DNA of 64,000 nt, from contig NZ_CP053015.1 in assembly GCF_012979535.1 (NCBI RefSeq), forward strand, positions 992,001 to 1,056,000, read 5' to 3'. The stretch is from Sphingomonas lacunae. GTDB lineage: Bacteria > Pseudomonadota > Alphaproteobacteria > Sphingomonadales > Sphingomonadaceae. The notes below the pieces were generated by a model. The model had not been told where the DNA came from, did not search any database, and was given only the letters and a program-made list of their open reading frames with translations. A program made the position numbers and the translations under genes. Below, piece by piece: positions 44,773 to 55,366 of the stretch (position 1 is its first letter; each line of letters opens with the position of its first letter).

Positions 44773-46080
44773 CTATTTCCCGATGCAGAAACGTCCAAAC
44801 AGGGCATCGAGCATGGCCTCCGTTCCTGCCCTGCCGGTGATTCGGTCTATCGCCACCCGGGCTGCCCTGAGGTTTTCGGCAATCAACAGGAGATCAGGCG
44901 GCGTGGTGGCTAGCGCCGCAGCTGCATCGGCAAGAGCTGCTGCCTGACGCTGGTTGATCGCAACCTCTCCGTCGCCCGGCAGCAATGTGCGGGCTGATTC
45001 AACCAGCCATTGGTGCAATGCGTCCAACCCCTGCCCCGTCCTTGCCGATACAATGACATCGGCGGCGCAGCTGCGGTCGGCCCAATCAGCTATCGCTTCG
45101 GCACGGTCGGCTTGCGCTGCCACACGACACAGGCCGGGGTGCGTCGGGGCTTCCGCTGGATTGCCCAGCCAGAGCAAGAGATCGGCGCAGTCAATCCAAG
45201 CCCGTGCCCGTGCCATGCCCTCAGCTTCGACAAGATCGCCTGTGCCTTCGTGCAGCCCGGCCGTATCGGCAATACGGAAGGGCATACCCGACAGAGCCAA
45301 AGGCACTTCTATGATGTCCCGTGTTGTGCCTGCCATCGGAGAGACAATCGCGGCATCACGCCCTGCCAAAGCATTGATCAAGGTCGACTTGCCGGCATTG
45401 GGCGGGCCGGCGATGGCAACTCTGATTCCATCGTGCAGACGTTCTGCCCGTGGTCGGGCCAACCAACCCATCCATTCAGCATGCAAGGCGGCAATACCTG
45501 ACTGCAACCCTGCAATATCGACAGCATCAGCACCGACATCATCCTCATCGGCAAAATCGAGCAATGCCTCCACCCTGGCCGAGAGCATCAGCAACTGCTC
45601 CTGCCAACCGGCAACGGCGCGTGACAAGGCACCACCCGCCACCGCGATAGCGGCCCGCCTCTGTCCCTCTGTCTCGGCGGTCAGCAAATCGCCAAGCCCT
45701 TCGGCCTCTGCAAGGTCGATCACGCCATTGGCCAAGGCGCGGCGGGTAAACTCCCCCGGTTGGGCCGGGCGAAGATGCTGAACGAGGCCAAGCGCGGATT
45801 CGACAGCGCGGACAATGGCGCGACCACCGTGAAGATGCAGCTCGGCCAAATCCTCACCCGTGGCGGTAGCCGGTCCGGGAAACCAGAGCATCAGGGCTCG
45901 ATCAAGCAACTGACCATCCAAAGGATGTCGAAGCGTCGTCAGCGATGCCCGGCGCGCGGCGGGCAGCCGGCCGGCGAGCGCTCTCAACGCCTCCCCTGCC
46001 CCCGGACCACTTATACGGATAACCGCAATCGCAGCAGGCGGCAGCCCACTGGAGAGGGCAAAGATGGTATCGTTCGTCAT
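44773..46080 (-). CDS. mnmE: tRNA modification GTPase MnmE
   Basis: This 435-residue protein partners MnmG. The N-terminal tetrahydrofolate-binding domain, central helices and inserted G domain are present: G1 [15 protein letters not shown]3 DTAGLHEG, and the C-terminal FCIGK with the catalytic Cys. The G4 motif is unusual: where NKxD is expected the protein reads AAQADRA, so Asn and Lys are missing. Guanine specificity may therefore be altered, though the Asp is kept. Gene order and all other motifs are standard. Confidence 0.95.
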   Translation of the reverse strand: MTNDTIFALSSGLPPAAIAVIRISGPGAGEALRALAGRLPAARRASLTTLRHPLDGQLLDRALMLWFPGPATATGEDLAELHLHGGRAIVRAVESALGLVQHLRPAQPGEFTRRALANGVIDLAEAEGLGDLLTAETEGQRRAAIAVAGGALSRAVAGWQEQLLMLSARVEALLDFADEDDVGADAVDIAGLQSGIAALHAEWMGWLARPRAERLHDGIRVAIAGPPNAGKSTLINALAGRDAAIVSPMAGTTRDIIEVPLALSGMPFRIADTAGLHEGTGDLVEAEGMARARAWIDCADLLLWLGNPAEAPTHPGLCRVAAQADRAEAIADWADRSCAADVIVSARTGQGLDALHQWLVESARTLLPGDGEVAINQRQAAALADAAAALATTPPDLLLIAENLRAARVAIDRITGRAGTEAMLDALFGRFCIGK

Positions 46081-46103
46081 GGCACTTTGGCGCGTCGCTC
46101 GAA

Positions 46104-46379
46104 TCAGCTTTTGCCAGCCTTGCCAGCCGCGCCCTTTGTTCCACCACCGGTCAGCGTGCTGCCAATCTGGCCGAACAACTGCTGGGCTATGCCCAAGCCA
46201 ACATCCCCCATATTCGACCAGCCCTTCATCATCTCGCTCACCAAATCTGGCGTCACACCCTGCTCGACAAGCGTCTTCATCCGTTCGAGATAGATGTCAT
46301 GGAGCGGCGAAACATCGGGAAGGCCAAGAAAGGCGCGCGCCTCGACCGGTGTGCAATCGACGGTGATCTTTATCTTCAT
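46104..46379 (-). CDS. DUF6489-type small protein
   Basis: This 91-residue cytosolic protein begins [23 protein letters not shown], a strand followed by a helix typical of DUF6489, and ends in a Gly/Lys-rich tail. It is commonly found next to mnmE in sphingomonads, as here (23 bases before mnmE). The start at MKIKITV is the family one; the upstream extension is not. Function unknown. It is divergent from the methyltransferase gene at 46432. Confidence 0.8.
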   Translation of the reverse strand: MKIKITVDCTPVEARAFLGLPDVSPLHDIYLERMKTLVEQGVTPDLVSEMMKGWSNMGDVGLGIAQQLFGQIGSTLTGGGTKGAAGKAGKS

Positions 46380-46431
46380 CGCGCATCTCCCCGCGCTTGA
46401 GCCGGTGCCCTGTCGCCTGTTAGACTGGCGC

Positions 46432-46932
46432 ATGACTTATGCACCGCATCACGCCACGCTGGCAACGCCGATCGGTCCGGTGACGATCAGTGGTGATTCG
46501 CATGCCGTCCATGGCATCCGGATTGGCCATCAGGGTGAGGCAGTGACAGATTTGGTCGACGCGCCGCATGGCAGCCCGGTCGCTGAGGCAATGCGGCAGA
46601 TCAAGGACTATTTCGCCGGCGTCCGTCAGGGCTTTGACCTGCCGCTGGTATCGTTGGTCAGCGCGAGGGGTGAAGCCTTGCGCCAGGCGATTGCCGCCAT
46701 CCCCTATGGCGAGACGATGAGCTATGGCGCGCTGGCCAACAGCATCGACAGCGCCGCCCGGGCAGTCGGCGGTGCCTGTCGGCGCAATCCCTATCCGATC
46801 ATCATCCCCTGCCACCGGGTCACATCGAGCAACGGCGCCCCCGAACATTACAGCGGCGGTGACGGGCCGACGACCAAGGCCTGGCTGATCGCGCATGAGC
46901 GACGCCATGCCGTCATAAAAACAAGTAATTGA
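46432..46932 (+). CDS. Methylated-DNA--protein-cysteine methyltransferase
   Basis: This 166-residue repair protein removes alkyl groups from O6-alkylguanine by suicide transfer. The active-site motif IPCHRVTSSNG (Cys at about residue 125) and the DNA-binding AIPYGETMSYGALA helix are intact. The pattern after PCHRV (APEHYSGG) is the usual GxLxGYxxG region in divergent form. It is the first gene of a rightward three-gene group that runs against the surrounding origin-proximal genes. Its stop lies 18 bases before the next start. Confidence 0.88.
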   Translation: MTYAPHHATLATPIGPVTISGDSHAVHGIRIGHQGEAVTDLVDAPHGSPVAEAMRQIKDYFAGVRQGFDLPLVSLVSARGEALRQAIAAIPYGETMSYGALANSIDSAARAVGGACRRNPYPIIIPCHRVTSSNGAPEHYSGGDGPTTKAWLIAHERRHAVIKTSN

Positions 46933-46949
46933 AACAAGAGAGGAAAATC

Positions 46950-47642
46950 ATGACCACCAATGCCAAAGTCGGAGAAATGGGCGTCTATGTCGCCGCTCCC
47001 AAGGGTGAAGCCAAAGCGGCAATCATCGTTGTCCCCGAGATTTTCGGAGTGAACCCCGGCATCGTCAAGAAATGCCAGAAGCTGGCTGCCGAAGGTTATC
47101 TCGCGGTGGCGCCGGAAATTTTCTGGCGCTTTGCCGCCGGGGTCGAGCTCAATCCCGACGTCGAATCCGAGCTTCAGCAGGCATTTGGCTATTTCCAGCA
47201 ATATGATGCCAATGACGGTGTGATCGACATTGAGGCAACGATCAAGGCGATCCGCGCGGGCATCGCTGGCCATGCACCGGTCAGCAAGGTCGGGCTGGTC
47301 GGATACTGTCTGGGTGGCAAGCTCGCCTATCTGGCGGCAGCGCGCACCGATATTGACGCCTCGGTCGGCTATTATGCGGTCGGTGTTCCGGACATGCTGA
47401 ACGAAAGCCATGCCATCGCCAATCCGCTGGCGCTGCACATCGCGGGAGCGGACGGCTTTGTCCCTCCCGAGGCGCAGGCGGCGATGCACGCCGGGCTTGA
47501 TGGCCATGCCAAGGTGACGCTGTTCGATTATCCGGGGCTCGACCATGGCTTTGCCACCGAAGAGGGTGACCGGCGCCATGAAGAAGGTGCGACTCTGGCT
47601 GACAGCCGCACCGCCGCCTTTTTCCGCGAGCATCTGGCATGA
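46950..47642 (+). CDS. Dienelactone hydrolase family protein
   Basis: This 230-residue alpha/beta-hydrolase has the Cys-Asp-His triad of the family: Cys in LVGYCLGGKLAY, Asp in HIAGADGFVPPE and His in PGLDHGFA. Family members hydrolyse dienelactones and related esters; the natural substrate here is unknown. The ATG at 46950 is preceded by an excellent AGAGAGGAAAA ribosome-binding site, which decides against the Met seven codons upstream. The stop overlaps the next start (ATGA). Confidence 0.88.
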   Translation: MTTNAKVGEMGVYVAAPKGEAKAAIIVVPEIFGVNPGIVKKCQKLAAEGYLAVAPEIFWRFAAGVELNPDVESELQQAFGYFQQYDANDGVIDIEATIKAIRAGIAGHAPVSKVGLVGYCLGGKLAYLAAARTDIDASVGYYAVGVPDMLNESHAIANPLALHIAGADGFVPPEAQAAMHAGLDGHAKVTLFDYPGLDHGFATEEGDRRHEEGATLADSRTAAFFREHLA

Positions 47643-48040
47643 GTGGCGCGCAGCTAGGCCGCGAACGCTGGCATGCCTATTTCAGCGGGGGCAAGGATCC
47701 CGCCGACCTCAGGGCAATGCTGGCCGAGGATGCGGTGTTCCACTCGCCCGTGGTGCACAGCCCACAAGCCGGGCGCGACAAGGTGTTCATGTATCTCGAC
47801 GCCGCGAGTGAAGTGCTCGGCGGCGAACCGAGCTTCACCTATGTCCGTGAACTGGTCGACGGCGACCATCTGATGATGGAATTCACCGCGATGATCGATG
47901 GCATTCACATCAACGGCATCGACCTCGTTACCTTTGATTCCGACGGAATGGTCAAGGATTTCAAGGTGATGGTCCGTCCGCTCAAGGCGGTGAACATGCT
48001 GTGGGAAAAGATGGGAGCCCAGCTCGCCAAGGCGGGGTGA
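47639..48040 (+). CDS. SnoaL-like / NTF2-fold protein
   Basis: This 133-residue protein has the NTF2-like cone fold pattern: an N-terminal helix (ERWHAYFSGG), LAEDAVFHSPVVHSPQAGRDKV, and strands ending in DIVTF-like NGIDLVTFDSDGMVKDFKVMVRP. Such proteins are small-molecule isomerases, hydrolases or binding proteins. It is translationally coupled to the dienelactone hydrolase gene, so the two may act on one compound. Specific function unknown. Confidence 0.78.
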   Translation: MSGAQLGRERWHAYFSGGKDPADLRAMLAEDAVFHSPVVHSPQAGRDKVFMYLDAASEVLGGEPSFTYVRELVDGDHLMMEFTAMIDGIHINGIDLVTFDSDGMVKDFKVMVRPLKAVNMLWEKMGAQLAKAG

Positions 48041-48069
48041 TGTCACCTGGACGGCTTTGAAACAGGAAA

Positions 48070-48097
48070 GGGCCGGGATCGCTCCCGGCCCATTTTC
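48070..48097. terminator. Bidirectional terminator
   Basis: GGGCCGGGA (48070-48078) and TCCCGGCCC (48083-48091) form a perfect 9-bp stem with a TCGC loop, followed by ATTTTCT on the plus strand and by CTTTCCTG on the minus strand. It separates the convergent SnoaL-like and TerC genes. Confidence 0.85.
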
Positions 48098-48116
48098 TGT
48101 GACGCACGAGGATGGC

Positions 48117-48839
48117 TCAGCTGAACAAGGTGCCGATACCAACAGCCGGATCAACCCAGCCTTCGTAGATCATCTTGGCCGCGACATAGACGATGACGGC
48201 AAGGCCGATGTAGGCAATCCAGCGATAACGCTCGATATATTTGGCGATGATGTTGGCGGCGACGCCCATCAGCGCGACGGCAAAAATCAGGCCAACGATC
48301 ATGATACCGGGGTGCTCGCGTGCAGCCCCTGCGACAGCGAGGACGTTGTCGAGGCTCATCGACACGTCGGCAACGGCAACGGCCCAGGCGGCGCCGGCAA
48401 AGCTCTTGGCCGGGCGAAGGCCGGAGTGCTCGTCGCCCTGGACCTCCGGCGAACCTGGCGATTCAGTGGTGTGGCGCAGTTCCCGCCACATTTTCCAAGC
48501 CACCCAGAACAGCAACACGCCGCCAACGAAGATCAGGCCGACGATTGCCATCAGCTGCGTGACGACGAGGGCAAAGGCAATACGCAGGACAAGAGCGGCA
48601 AGGACACCAATTATGATGACCTTGCGCCGCTGCTCCGCAGGCAGCCCTGCGGCAAGAGCACCAACAACGATCGCATTGTCCCCGGCGAGCACCAGGTCGA
48701 TCAACAGCACCTGGACAAATGCGGCGAGTGCCGAAGGAGAGGTGATGTTCGAGAAATCGGCAACAATATGCTGCCACATCTGCGCCGGGCCACCGAGATC
48801 GGCCGAAACGGATGTCAGCATGGGCAAGAGATCGATCAT
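48117..48839 (-). CDS. TerC family integral membrane protein
   Basis: This 240-residue protein has about seven membrane helices and the paired acidic motifs of the TerC fold: LIDLVLAGDNAIVVGAL (about residues 46-62) and VADVSMSLDNVLAVAGA (about residues 155-171). Members of the family have been linked to manganese export and to tellurite resistance; I would favour metal-ion efflux. A cytosolic loop rich in Glu/Ser separates the two halves. Its start overlaps the stop of the next upstream gene (ATGA). Confidence 0.88.
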   Translation of the reverse strand: MIDLLPMLTSVSADLGGPAQMWQHIVADFSNITSPSALAAFVQVLLIDLVLAGDNAIVVGALAAGLPAEQRRKVIIIGVLAALVLRIAFALVVTQLMAIVGLIFVGGVLLFWVAWKMWRELRHTTESPGSPEVQGDEHSGLRPAKSFAGAAWAVAVADVSMSLDNVLAVAGAAREHPGIMIVGLIFAVALMGVAANIIAKYIERYRWIAYIGLAVIVYVAAKMIYEGWVDPAVGIGTLFS

Positions 48840-49132
48840 GTCAGTATCGCGTCCTTGAAATAGGTGACGCCGGGCAGGACGTCATAATAAGGGTGGAGCA
48901 GAGCCCGCCACTCCTGGTATCGGTCCGAACCCCTGAAACCGATGCGGTGATCATCTATGGAGTCCCATCGAACCAGCAGAAGATAGGTTCCCGGCTGGTC
49001 GGCCGAGGGGCGAAGTTCGAGACCGCAAAAGCCCGGAGAGGCGGCGATGAAGGGGCGGGCGCGAACGAAATCGGCTTCGAAATCCGCGACCCGCCCGGGT
49101 GCCACCTGCAAGAGTGCCTGTTCGACGATCAT
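48836..49132 (-). CDS. Antibiotic biosynthesis monooxygenase (ABM) domain protein
   Basis: This 98-residue protein has the dimeric ferredoxin-like ABM fold: IVEQALLQVAPGRVADFEADF, the central GFCGLELRPS strand and LLLVRWDSIDDH. The WxxxxxH pattern is common in these small monooxygenases and haem-degrading relatives. It is coupled to terC by ATGA overlap and lies just downstream of rho. Substrate unknown. Confidence 0.8.
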   Translation of the reverse strand: MIVEQALLQVAPGRVADFEADFVRARPFIAASPGFCGLELRPSADQPGTYLLLVRWDSIDDHRIGFRGSDRYQEWRALLHPYYDVLPGVTYFKDAILT

Positions 49133-49171
49133 CGCCCCATCCCCCGATGGCGAACGACGGCCTGTGGCCGG

Positions 49172-50428
<1,257 letters not shown>

Positions 50429-50615
50429 GATGGTGGTTCCGGTGGGAAATGGCGCGGCGGCAACAAAATGGAGCAGGTGCCGATGCGATGGGGAATCGCT
50501 ACAACGCGCAAAAGCGGGAAAAATGACGCGACCTGCTGCCGCGACATACCCTGCCAATTAGGTATTGCGCACGAACCTGTCAATCAGCCGGGGACCAGAC
50601 GAGTGCGTCCCGCGT

Positions 50616-51071
50616 TCAGAAGGGTTTGACAAAGACCAGTATGACAATGGCGATGGTGGCCAGCCCTGGTACCTCGTTGAGCAGGCGCAGCTTTTTTCCG
50701 CTCAGCCGATGCTCACCACGGCGCAATGCCTTCATATAGCCGATGACCCAGCCATGATAGGCTGACAGGCCGATGACCAGTGCCAGCTTGACCAGAAACC
50801 ACCCGTCCAGCCAGAATCCACCATGAGCGGCCAACACCATGCCGAATACCCACACCAGGACAATCGAAGGGTTGAGAATGATCGACCGCAGCTTGTTCTC
50901 CCGATCGATCCAGCGGTCGATTTCCGGTGATCCCGGCTCGCATTCCTGATGATAGACGAAAAAGCGCGGCATCATGAACAAGGCGGCCATCAGGAAAATG
51001 ACGAAGATGACGTGCAGCGCCAAGACCCAAAGATAGGCACCGCCAAGAAATCCGATCCAGTTTTCAAGCAT
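50616..51071 (-). CDS. hemJ: Protoporphyrinogen oxidase HemJ
   Basis: This 151-residue membrane protein has four helices with the haem-ligand His in LWVLALHVIFVIFLMAALF (about residue 20) and the conserved Lys in the third helix region (WFLVKLALV). HemJ converts protoporphyrinogen IX to protoporphyrin IX and replaces HemG/HemY in most alphaproteobacteria. It is 3 bases downstream of hemE, so two haem-pathway steps are co-transcribed. Confidence 0.9.
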   Translation of the reverse strand: MLENWIGFLGGAYLWVLALHVIFVIFLMAALFMMPRFFVYHQECEPGSPEIDRWIDRENKLRSIILNPSIVLVWVFGMVLAAHGGFWLDGWFLVKLALVIGLSAYHGWVIGYMKALRRGEHRLSGKKLRLLNEVPGLATIAIVILVFVKPF

Positions 51072-51074
51072 GGC

Positions 51075-52145
51075 TTATGCCGCTCCGACGCCATTGCTGC
51101 CTTCATCCAGCCGTACACGCCGCACCAGTTGCTCGACATGGGCAATCGGCGTGTCGGGCAAAATGCCGTGACCGAGGTTGAAGATATGTGGCCGCGTCGG
51201 GAAAGCGGCGCGGATGGCATCGATCCGGGCGTTCAGCGCGTCTCCACCAGCAATCAGCAGCAATGGATCAAGATTGCCCTGGACCACCATCTTTTCCGGC
51301 AGGACGGCATTGGCCCACACCGGATCCACGGTTTCATCAAGGCCGATGACGTCAGGTTGCACACCCAGAGCATAAGCCAGCAGCTTGGCACCGGCACCCT
51401 TGGGAAAGCCTATCACCGGCACGCCCGGGCAGGATGCGCGAACCCGGTCAACAATCGCCCGGTTGGGGGCAATGACCCAGCGTTCAAATTCATCGGGCGC
51501 CAGACTGCCGGCCCAGCTGTCAAACAGTTGCACCGCATCAACGCCCGCCTCAACCTGTTTGATCAGATAATCGGCAGTGGCATCAACGATGGCATCAATC
51601 AGCGCGGCGAAACGGTCGCGCTGCGTATAGGCCATCCGCCGGGCGGCGCCATGATCCTTGGAGCCTTGCCCATCAACCATATAGGTGGCGACTGTCCAGG
51701 GACTGCCCGCAAAGCCCAGCAGGGCCCGTCCTGACGGCATCGACTGTTTGAGCAGGCGGATGGTTGCATAGACAGGCTCCAGCCGCTCAGGGGCCGGTGT
51801 GAGCGTCTCCAGCGCGGTTTCGGCGAGGCGGGGAGCGAGACGGGGGCCTTCGCCTGCCTCGAACCACAAATCCTGACCCATCGCATGCGGGATGACGAGG
51901 ATGTCGGAGAAAAGAATAGCGGCGTCAAAATCAAAGCGGCGCAAAGGTTGCAGCGTCACCTCGCAGGCCGCTTGGCTGTCATGCACCAGTTCGAGAAAGC
52001 CGCCCTTTTCGGCCCGCAGTTCACGATACTCCGGCAGATAGCGCCCGGCCTGGCGCATCAGCCACATGGGTGGTGGCGTGACACGCTCACCCCGAAGGAC
52101 GGTCAGCATGGCGTCGTCGCGCAGGGCAGGCGGGCAATCCATCAT
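51075..52145 (-). CDS. hemE: Uroporphyrinogen decarboxylase
   Basis: This 356-residue cytosolic enzyme removes four carboxyl groups from uroporphyrinogen III to give coproporphyrinogen III. Signatures are PPMWLMRQAGRYLPEYR (substrate-binding Arg residues), the ILFSDILVIPHAMG loop with the catalytic Asp, GFAGSPWTVATYM and FNLGHGILPDTP. Two adjacent ATG codons are possible; the first is used. The 5' end abuts the predicted replication origin, as in Caulobacter and Rickettsia. Confidence 0.96.
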   Translation of the reverse strand: MMDCPPALRDDAMLTVLRGERVTPPPMWLMRQAGRYLPEYRELRAEKGGFLELVHDSQAACEVTLQPLRRFDFDAAILFSDILVIPHAMGQDLWFEAGEGPRLAPRLAETALETLTPAPERLEPVYATIRLLKQSMPSGRALLGFAGSPWTVATYMVDGQGSKDHGAARRMAYTQRDRFAALIDAIVDATADYLIKQVEAGVDAVQLFDSWAGSLAPDEFERWVIAPNRAIVDRVRASCPGVPVIGFPKGAGAKLLAYALGVQPDVIGLDETVDPVWANAVLPEKMVVQGNLDPLLLIAGGDALNARIDAIRAAFPTRPHIFNLGHGILPDTPIAHVEQLVRRVRLDEGSNGVGAA

Positions 52146-52447
52146 AATATAAAGAGACTCTTGATTGATGATGATAGTTGGGCCGTGGATTGCGGGGGCA
52201 TAGTCCCCCCTGCCCGAATTGCCAACAGGCCGGTGGAATCGACTCGCGGGTTCATGACGAGTCGCGGAATCTGTCCCGACTATCCACAGGCTGTGGATGA
52301 TCGGCAGATATGGTGGACCATCCTGTGGACAGAATCGGTGCGGCTGTGGGGCAATGGCGATACCCGCTTTCATCCCTTGAATTATCCACAGCTTGCCCAC
52401 AAAGATCGGGCATCAGGGCATGGCTGCCCGGTAAGCGGGACCCGTCA
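52146..52447. other. Predicted chromosomal replication origin (oriC)
   Basis: The hemE-ppsR gap is the origin site in Caulobacter and Rickettsia. Here it holds a perfect DnaA box TTATCCACA (52382-52390) and near-boxes CTATCCACA (52280-52288), TCATCCACA (minus strand, 52292-52300), CTGTCCACA (minus, 52324-52332) and TTGCCCACA (52393-52401). Five GANTC sites (52156, 52236, 52241, 52267, 52332) are recognised by CcrM-type methylase. An AT-rich tract next to hemE (52141-52178) could be the unwinding element. Genes on both sides mostly point away. No gene lies in this gap. I see no clear CtrA site. Confidence 0.85.
52382..52390 (+). promoter_or_regulatory. Perfect DnaA box
   Basis: TTATCCACA is identical to the high-affinity DnaA box consensus and lies within the predicted origin, 58 bases before the ppsR start codon. 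Confidence 0.85.
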
Positions 52448-53284
52448 TTGAAACTGCACCTTCACCTGTTATCCGATTCTACCGGTGAAACGCTGGAGAA
52501 TATCGCCAAGGCGGCACTGGCCCAGTTTGATGATGTTTCGGTCACCCGCCATTTCTGGCCGATGGTCAGGTCGGCGGCCCATCTGGAGCGTATATTGGGT
52601 GAAGTGGCGGACAATCCTGGTCTGGTGCTGTTTACCCTGGTCAATCGCGAATTGCGCGCGGAACTGGAACGCCGCTGTGCTGCATTGGGCTTGCCGGTGG
52701 TTGCCGCGCTTGATGCGGTGACGGATTCGCTTGAACGGATGCTGGGTCAGCAGGCCAAGGCGCGGCCTGGACGCCAGCATATGCTTGATGCGGCTTATTA
52801 TGCCCGGGTCGAGGCCATTCATTACACCATGGCGCATGATGACGGGATCGCGTGGGAAGATTGGGAAGAGGCCGATATTGTGCTGGCCGGCGTCTCCCGC
52901 TCATCGAAGACGCCGACATCCATCTATCTCGCCAATCGCGGATACAAGACCGCCAACATCCCGATTGTCCCGGAATCGCCGCCACCGCCTATCCTCTATG
53001 GACTTCAAAATCCGTTGATCGTCGGCCTGACCACCAGTGCCGACCGATTGGTTGCGGTGCGGCGCAACCGGCTCTCCGCACTGGGGGAGGACCGGGCGAC
53101 CGCCTATGCTGATGAGGAAGCGGTCAAGACCGAACTTGCCTATGCCCGGCGGATGTTTGCTGACAATGACTGGCCGGTGATTGATGTTACCCGCCGGTCG
53201 ATCGAGGAAACTGCCGCGGCGATCATCAAATTGTGTGAGGACCGTCGCGGCGAGCGCCGCGCCAACGGTCATGAACCGTCATGA
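52448..53284 (+). CDS. ppsR: Pyruvate phosphate dikinase / PEP synthase regulatory kinase-pyrophosphorylase
   Basis: This 278-residue DUF299 enzyme switches PEP synthase or PPDK on and off by ADP-dependent phosphorylation and Pi-dependent dephosphorylation. Family signatures are HLHLLSDSTGETLENIAKAAL at the N-terminus (in pieces), the P-loop-like ILAGVSRSSKTPTSIYLA read as VLAGVSRSSKTPTS, and DVTRRSIEETAA near the end. The start is most likely TTG at 52448, since the in-frame ATG at 52310 would place origin DNA inside the protein. It is the RP001-type neighbour of oriC. Confidence 0.92.
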   Translation: MKLHLHLLSDSTGETLENIAKAALAQFDDVSVTRHFWPMVRSAAHLERILGEVADNPGLVLFTLVNRELRAELERRCAALGLPVVAALDAVTDSLERMLGQQAKARPGRQHMLDAAYYARVEAIHYTMAHDDGIAWEDWEEADIVLAGVSRSSKTPTSIYLANRGYKTANIPIVPESPPPPILYGLQNPLIVGLTTSADRLVAVRRNRLSALGEDRATAYADEEAVKTELAYARRMFADNDWPVIDVTRRSIEETAAAIIKLCEDRRGERRANGHEPS

Positions 53285-53880
53285 CTGGTCCGCTGATCCT
53301 CGCTTCCCAGAGTTTCAGCCGCCGGGCGATGCTGGATGCGGCTGGCGTCAGCTATGACGCCTGTCCTGCCCATGTTGACGAAGATGCTGTGAAACAGGCG
53401 TTGCTCCGGGAAGGACAGCCGGCCCGCGCGGTGGCCGATGCCTTGGCCGAGCTCAAGGCCCTGAAAATATCCCTGGCCGATCCCACTGCACTGGTGATCG
53501 GCAGTGACAGCGTCGTGTCGGTTGACGGGCGCCTGTTCGACAAACCGGTCAGCCGCGCCAATGCCGCCGAGCATTTACGTGCCTTTTCGGGCAAGACCAT
53601 GCTGTTGACCAGCGCGGTTGTGCTGGCTGAGGGGGGGCAACCGGTCTGGCGGCATGTGGGCGAGGCCAGGTTGGACGTCTGGCCGCTGAGCGAGTCTTTC
53701 ATTGACGCCTATCTTGACGCTGAATGGCCGGCCATCGCCGGCTGTGTGGGCTGTTTCCGTATCGAAGGACCGGGGGTCCAGCTTTTCTCGGCCTTGCATG
53801 GCGACTATTTCACCATATTGGGCATGCCTTTGCTGCCGTTGCTCGGCCAGCTTCGCCAGATGGGACATATGCCCGCATGA
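53281..53880 (+). CDS. maf: Maf family nucleotide pyrophosphatase
   Basis: This 199-residue protein has the Maf fold: ILASQSFSRRAMLDAAG at the N-terminus (family motif S-x-S-x-R-R), IGSDSVVSVDGRLFDKP with the catalytic Asp region and IEGPGVQLFSALHGDYFTILGMPL at the end (quoted in overlapping parts). Maf proteins hydrolyse non-canonical or modified nucleoside triphosphates. ATGA overlaps couple it to ppsR upstream and aroE downstream, the conserved origin-proximal order. Confidence 0.92.
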   Translation: MTGPLILASQSFSRRAMLDAAGVSYDACPAHVDEDAVKQALLREGQPARAVADALAELKALKISLADPTALVIGSDSVVSVDGRLFDKPVSRANAAEHLRAFSGKTMLLTSAVVLAEGGQPVWRHVGEARLDVWPLSESFIDAYLDAEWPAIAGCVGCFRIEGPGVQLFSALHGDYFTILGMPLLPLLGQLRQMGHMPA

Positions 53881-54728
53881 ACCAGTTGGACATCGCAACA
53901 CCTGAAACGCCCGCACCGGGCGGTCGCTATGCCGAAGTCATTGGCGATCCCATTGCCCAGTCGAAATCGCCGCTGATCCATGGCTTCTGGCTCGACAAGC
54001 TGGGTCTGGAGGGGAGCTATCGGCGGTGCCATGTTCGCGCTGACCAGCTGGGCGACTATGTTGCGCGCCGCAGTGCCGACCCGGACTGGCGCGGATGCAA
54101 TGTCACTGTTCCCCACAAGCTGGCCGTACTCGATCACGTCCTTGATCCTGGCGGCGTTGGCGACAGCATCGGTGCGGCCAATACATTGTTCAGGAGTGAA
54201 GGCGGGGCGTTGCACGCCACGAACACCGATGCGGCGGGTTTTTTTGCGCCGATTGCCGACGTCGATTGGGCAGACAAGCCGGTTGTGGTCATCGGCGCGG
54301 GGGGTGCCGCGCGGGCGGTGCTGTTTGCGCTCGCGCGCATGGGTGCAGGTCCCGTGACGATCCTCAACCGCAATGTCCTGAAAGCCAGCGCCTTGCTGGC
54401 GGCGATGGGGCTGAAGGGTAAGGCACTGCCTTTGGGTTCGCGGATTCCGCCGGCGGCCCTGCTGGTCAATGCCTCTTCGCTGGGCATGGTCGGCCAGGAT
54501 CCGCTGGAGATTGACCTTGCGCCCTTGCCCGCTGACGCGATGGTCTATGATCTGGTGTACGCCCCGCTGGTCACCGATCTGCTTGCCCAGGCCGAAGACC
54601 GGGGGCTCGTGACTGTTGACGGGCTTGAAATGCTGGTCGGGCAGGCGGCAACCGCCTTTGAGCTGTTCTTTGGCGTCGAGGCGCCGCGCCAGCATGATGG
54701 CGAATTGCGCGAAAGGTTGATGGCATGA
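53877..54728 (+). CDS. aroE: Shikimate dehydrogenase
   Basis: This 283-residue NADP enzyme reduces 3-dehydroshikimate to shikimate. The shikimate site [11 protein letters not shown], the catalytic Lys and Asp in [12 protein letters not shown] and NTDAAGFF, and the cofactor-binding [16 protein letters not shown] are present. The ATG at 53877 overlaps the maf stop; a longer upstream frame is merely maf read in another phase. It is coupled to coaE by an ATGA overlap. Confidence 0.95.
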   Translation: MNQLDIATPETPAPGGRYAEVIGDPIAQSKSPLIHGFWLDKLGLEGSYRRCHVRADQLGDYVARRSADPDWRGCNVTVPHKLAVLDHVLDPGGVGDSIGAANTLFRSEGGALHATNTDAAGFFAPIADVDWADKPVVVIGAGGAARAVLFALARMGAGPVTILNRNVLKASALLAAMGLKGKALPLGSRIPPAALLVNASSLGMVGQDPLEIDLAPLPADAMVYDLVYAPLVTDLLAQAEDRGLVTVDGLEMLVGQAATAFELFFGVEAPRQHDGELRERLMA

Positions 54729-55354
54729 GCGCGCCACCCTCCCCGGTTGACCATGGCCGGCCGCTCCTGGTCGGGCTGACCGGATCCATCGGCATGGGCA
54801 AATCGACCGTAGCGGCGATGATGCGTGACGAAGGGGTGGCAGTGTTTGACGCCGACGCCGAAGTCCACCGTTTGCAGGCGCCCGGCGGCGCCATGCTGCC
54901 GTTGATTGAAGCGGCCTTTCCCGGCACCACCGGGCCGGCCGGGCTTGACCGGGCCGCCTTGGGTGCACGGGTGTTCGGCGATGATGAGGCGTTACGCACG
55001 CTCGAACGGATCGTCCATCCGGCGGTGGCCGAGAGTCAGGCGGAATTCATGGCGCGTCACAGGCATGATCCGCTGGTGGTTCTGGACATTCCGCTTCTGT
55101 TCGAAAAAGGTGGTTTTTCGGCGGTTGACCGCATCATCGTGGTCTCCGCGCCAGCCGATGTCCAGCGTGAAAGGGTGCTTGCCCGGCCCGGCATGACGGT
55201 CGAAAAGTTCGAGGATATTGTCGCTCGCCAGACGCCCGACGCCGACAAAAGGGCGCGGGCGGATCATGTCATCGATACCAGCGCCACACTGGACGAAACA
55301 CGGGCCCAGTTGCGTCATGTCCTCGCTTGCCTAAGGGCCGAGAGGGGCGCATAG
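54725..55354 (+). CDS. coaE: Dephospho-CoA kinase
   Basis: This 209-residue P-loop kinase performs the last step of coenzyme A synthesis. The P-loop is [15 protein letters not shown], followed by [17 protein letters not shown] and [15 protein letters not shown] with the family Leu-Leu-Phe-Glu motif. [11 protein letters not shown] is typical of the C-terminus. It overlaps aroE by 4 bases and is followed by dnaQ 12 bases later. Confidence 0.95.
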   Translation: MSAPPSPVDHGRPLLVGLTGSIGMGKSTVAAMMRDEGVAVFDADAEVHRLQAPGGAMLPLIEAAFPGTTGPAGLDRAALGARVFGDDEALRTLERIVHPAVAESQAEFMARHRHDPLVVLDIPLLFEKGGFSAVDRIIVVSAPADVQRERVLARPGMTVEKFEDIVARQTPDADKRARADHVIDTSATLDETRAQLRHVLACLRAERGA

Positions 55355-55366
55355 TTTGCCCAGACC

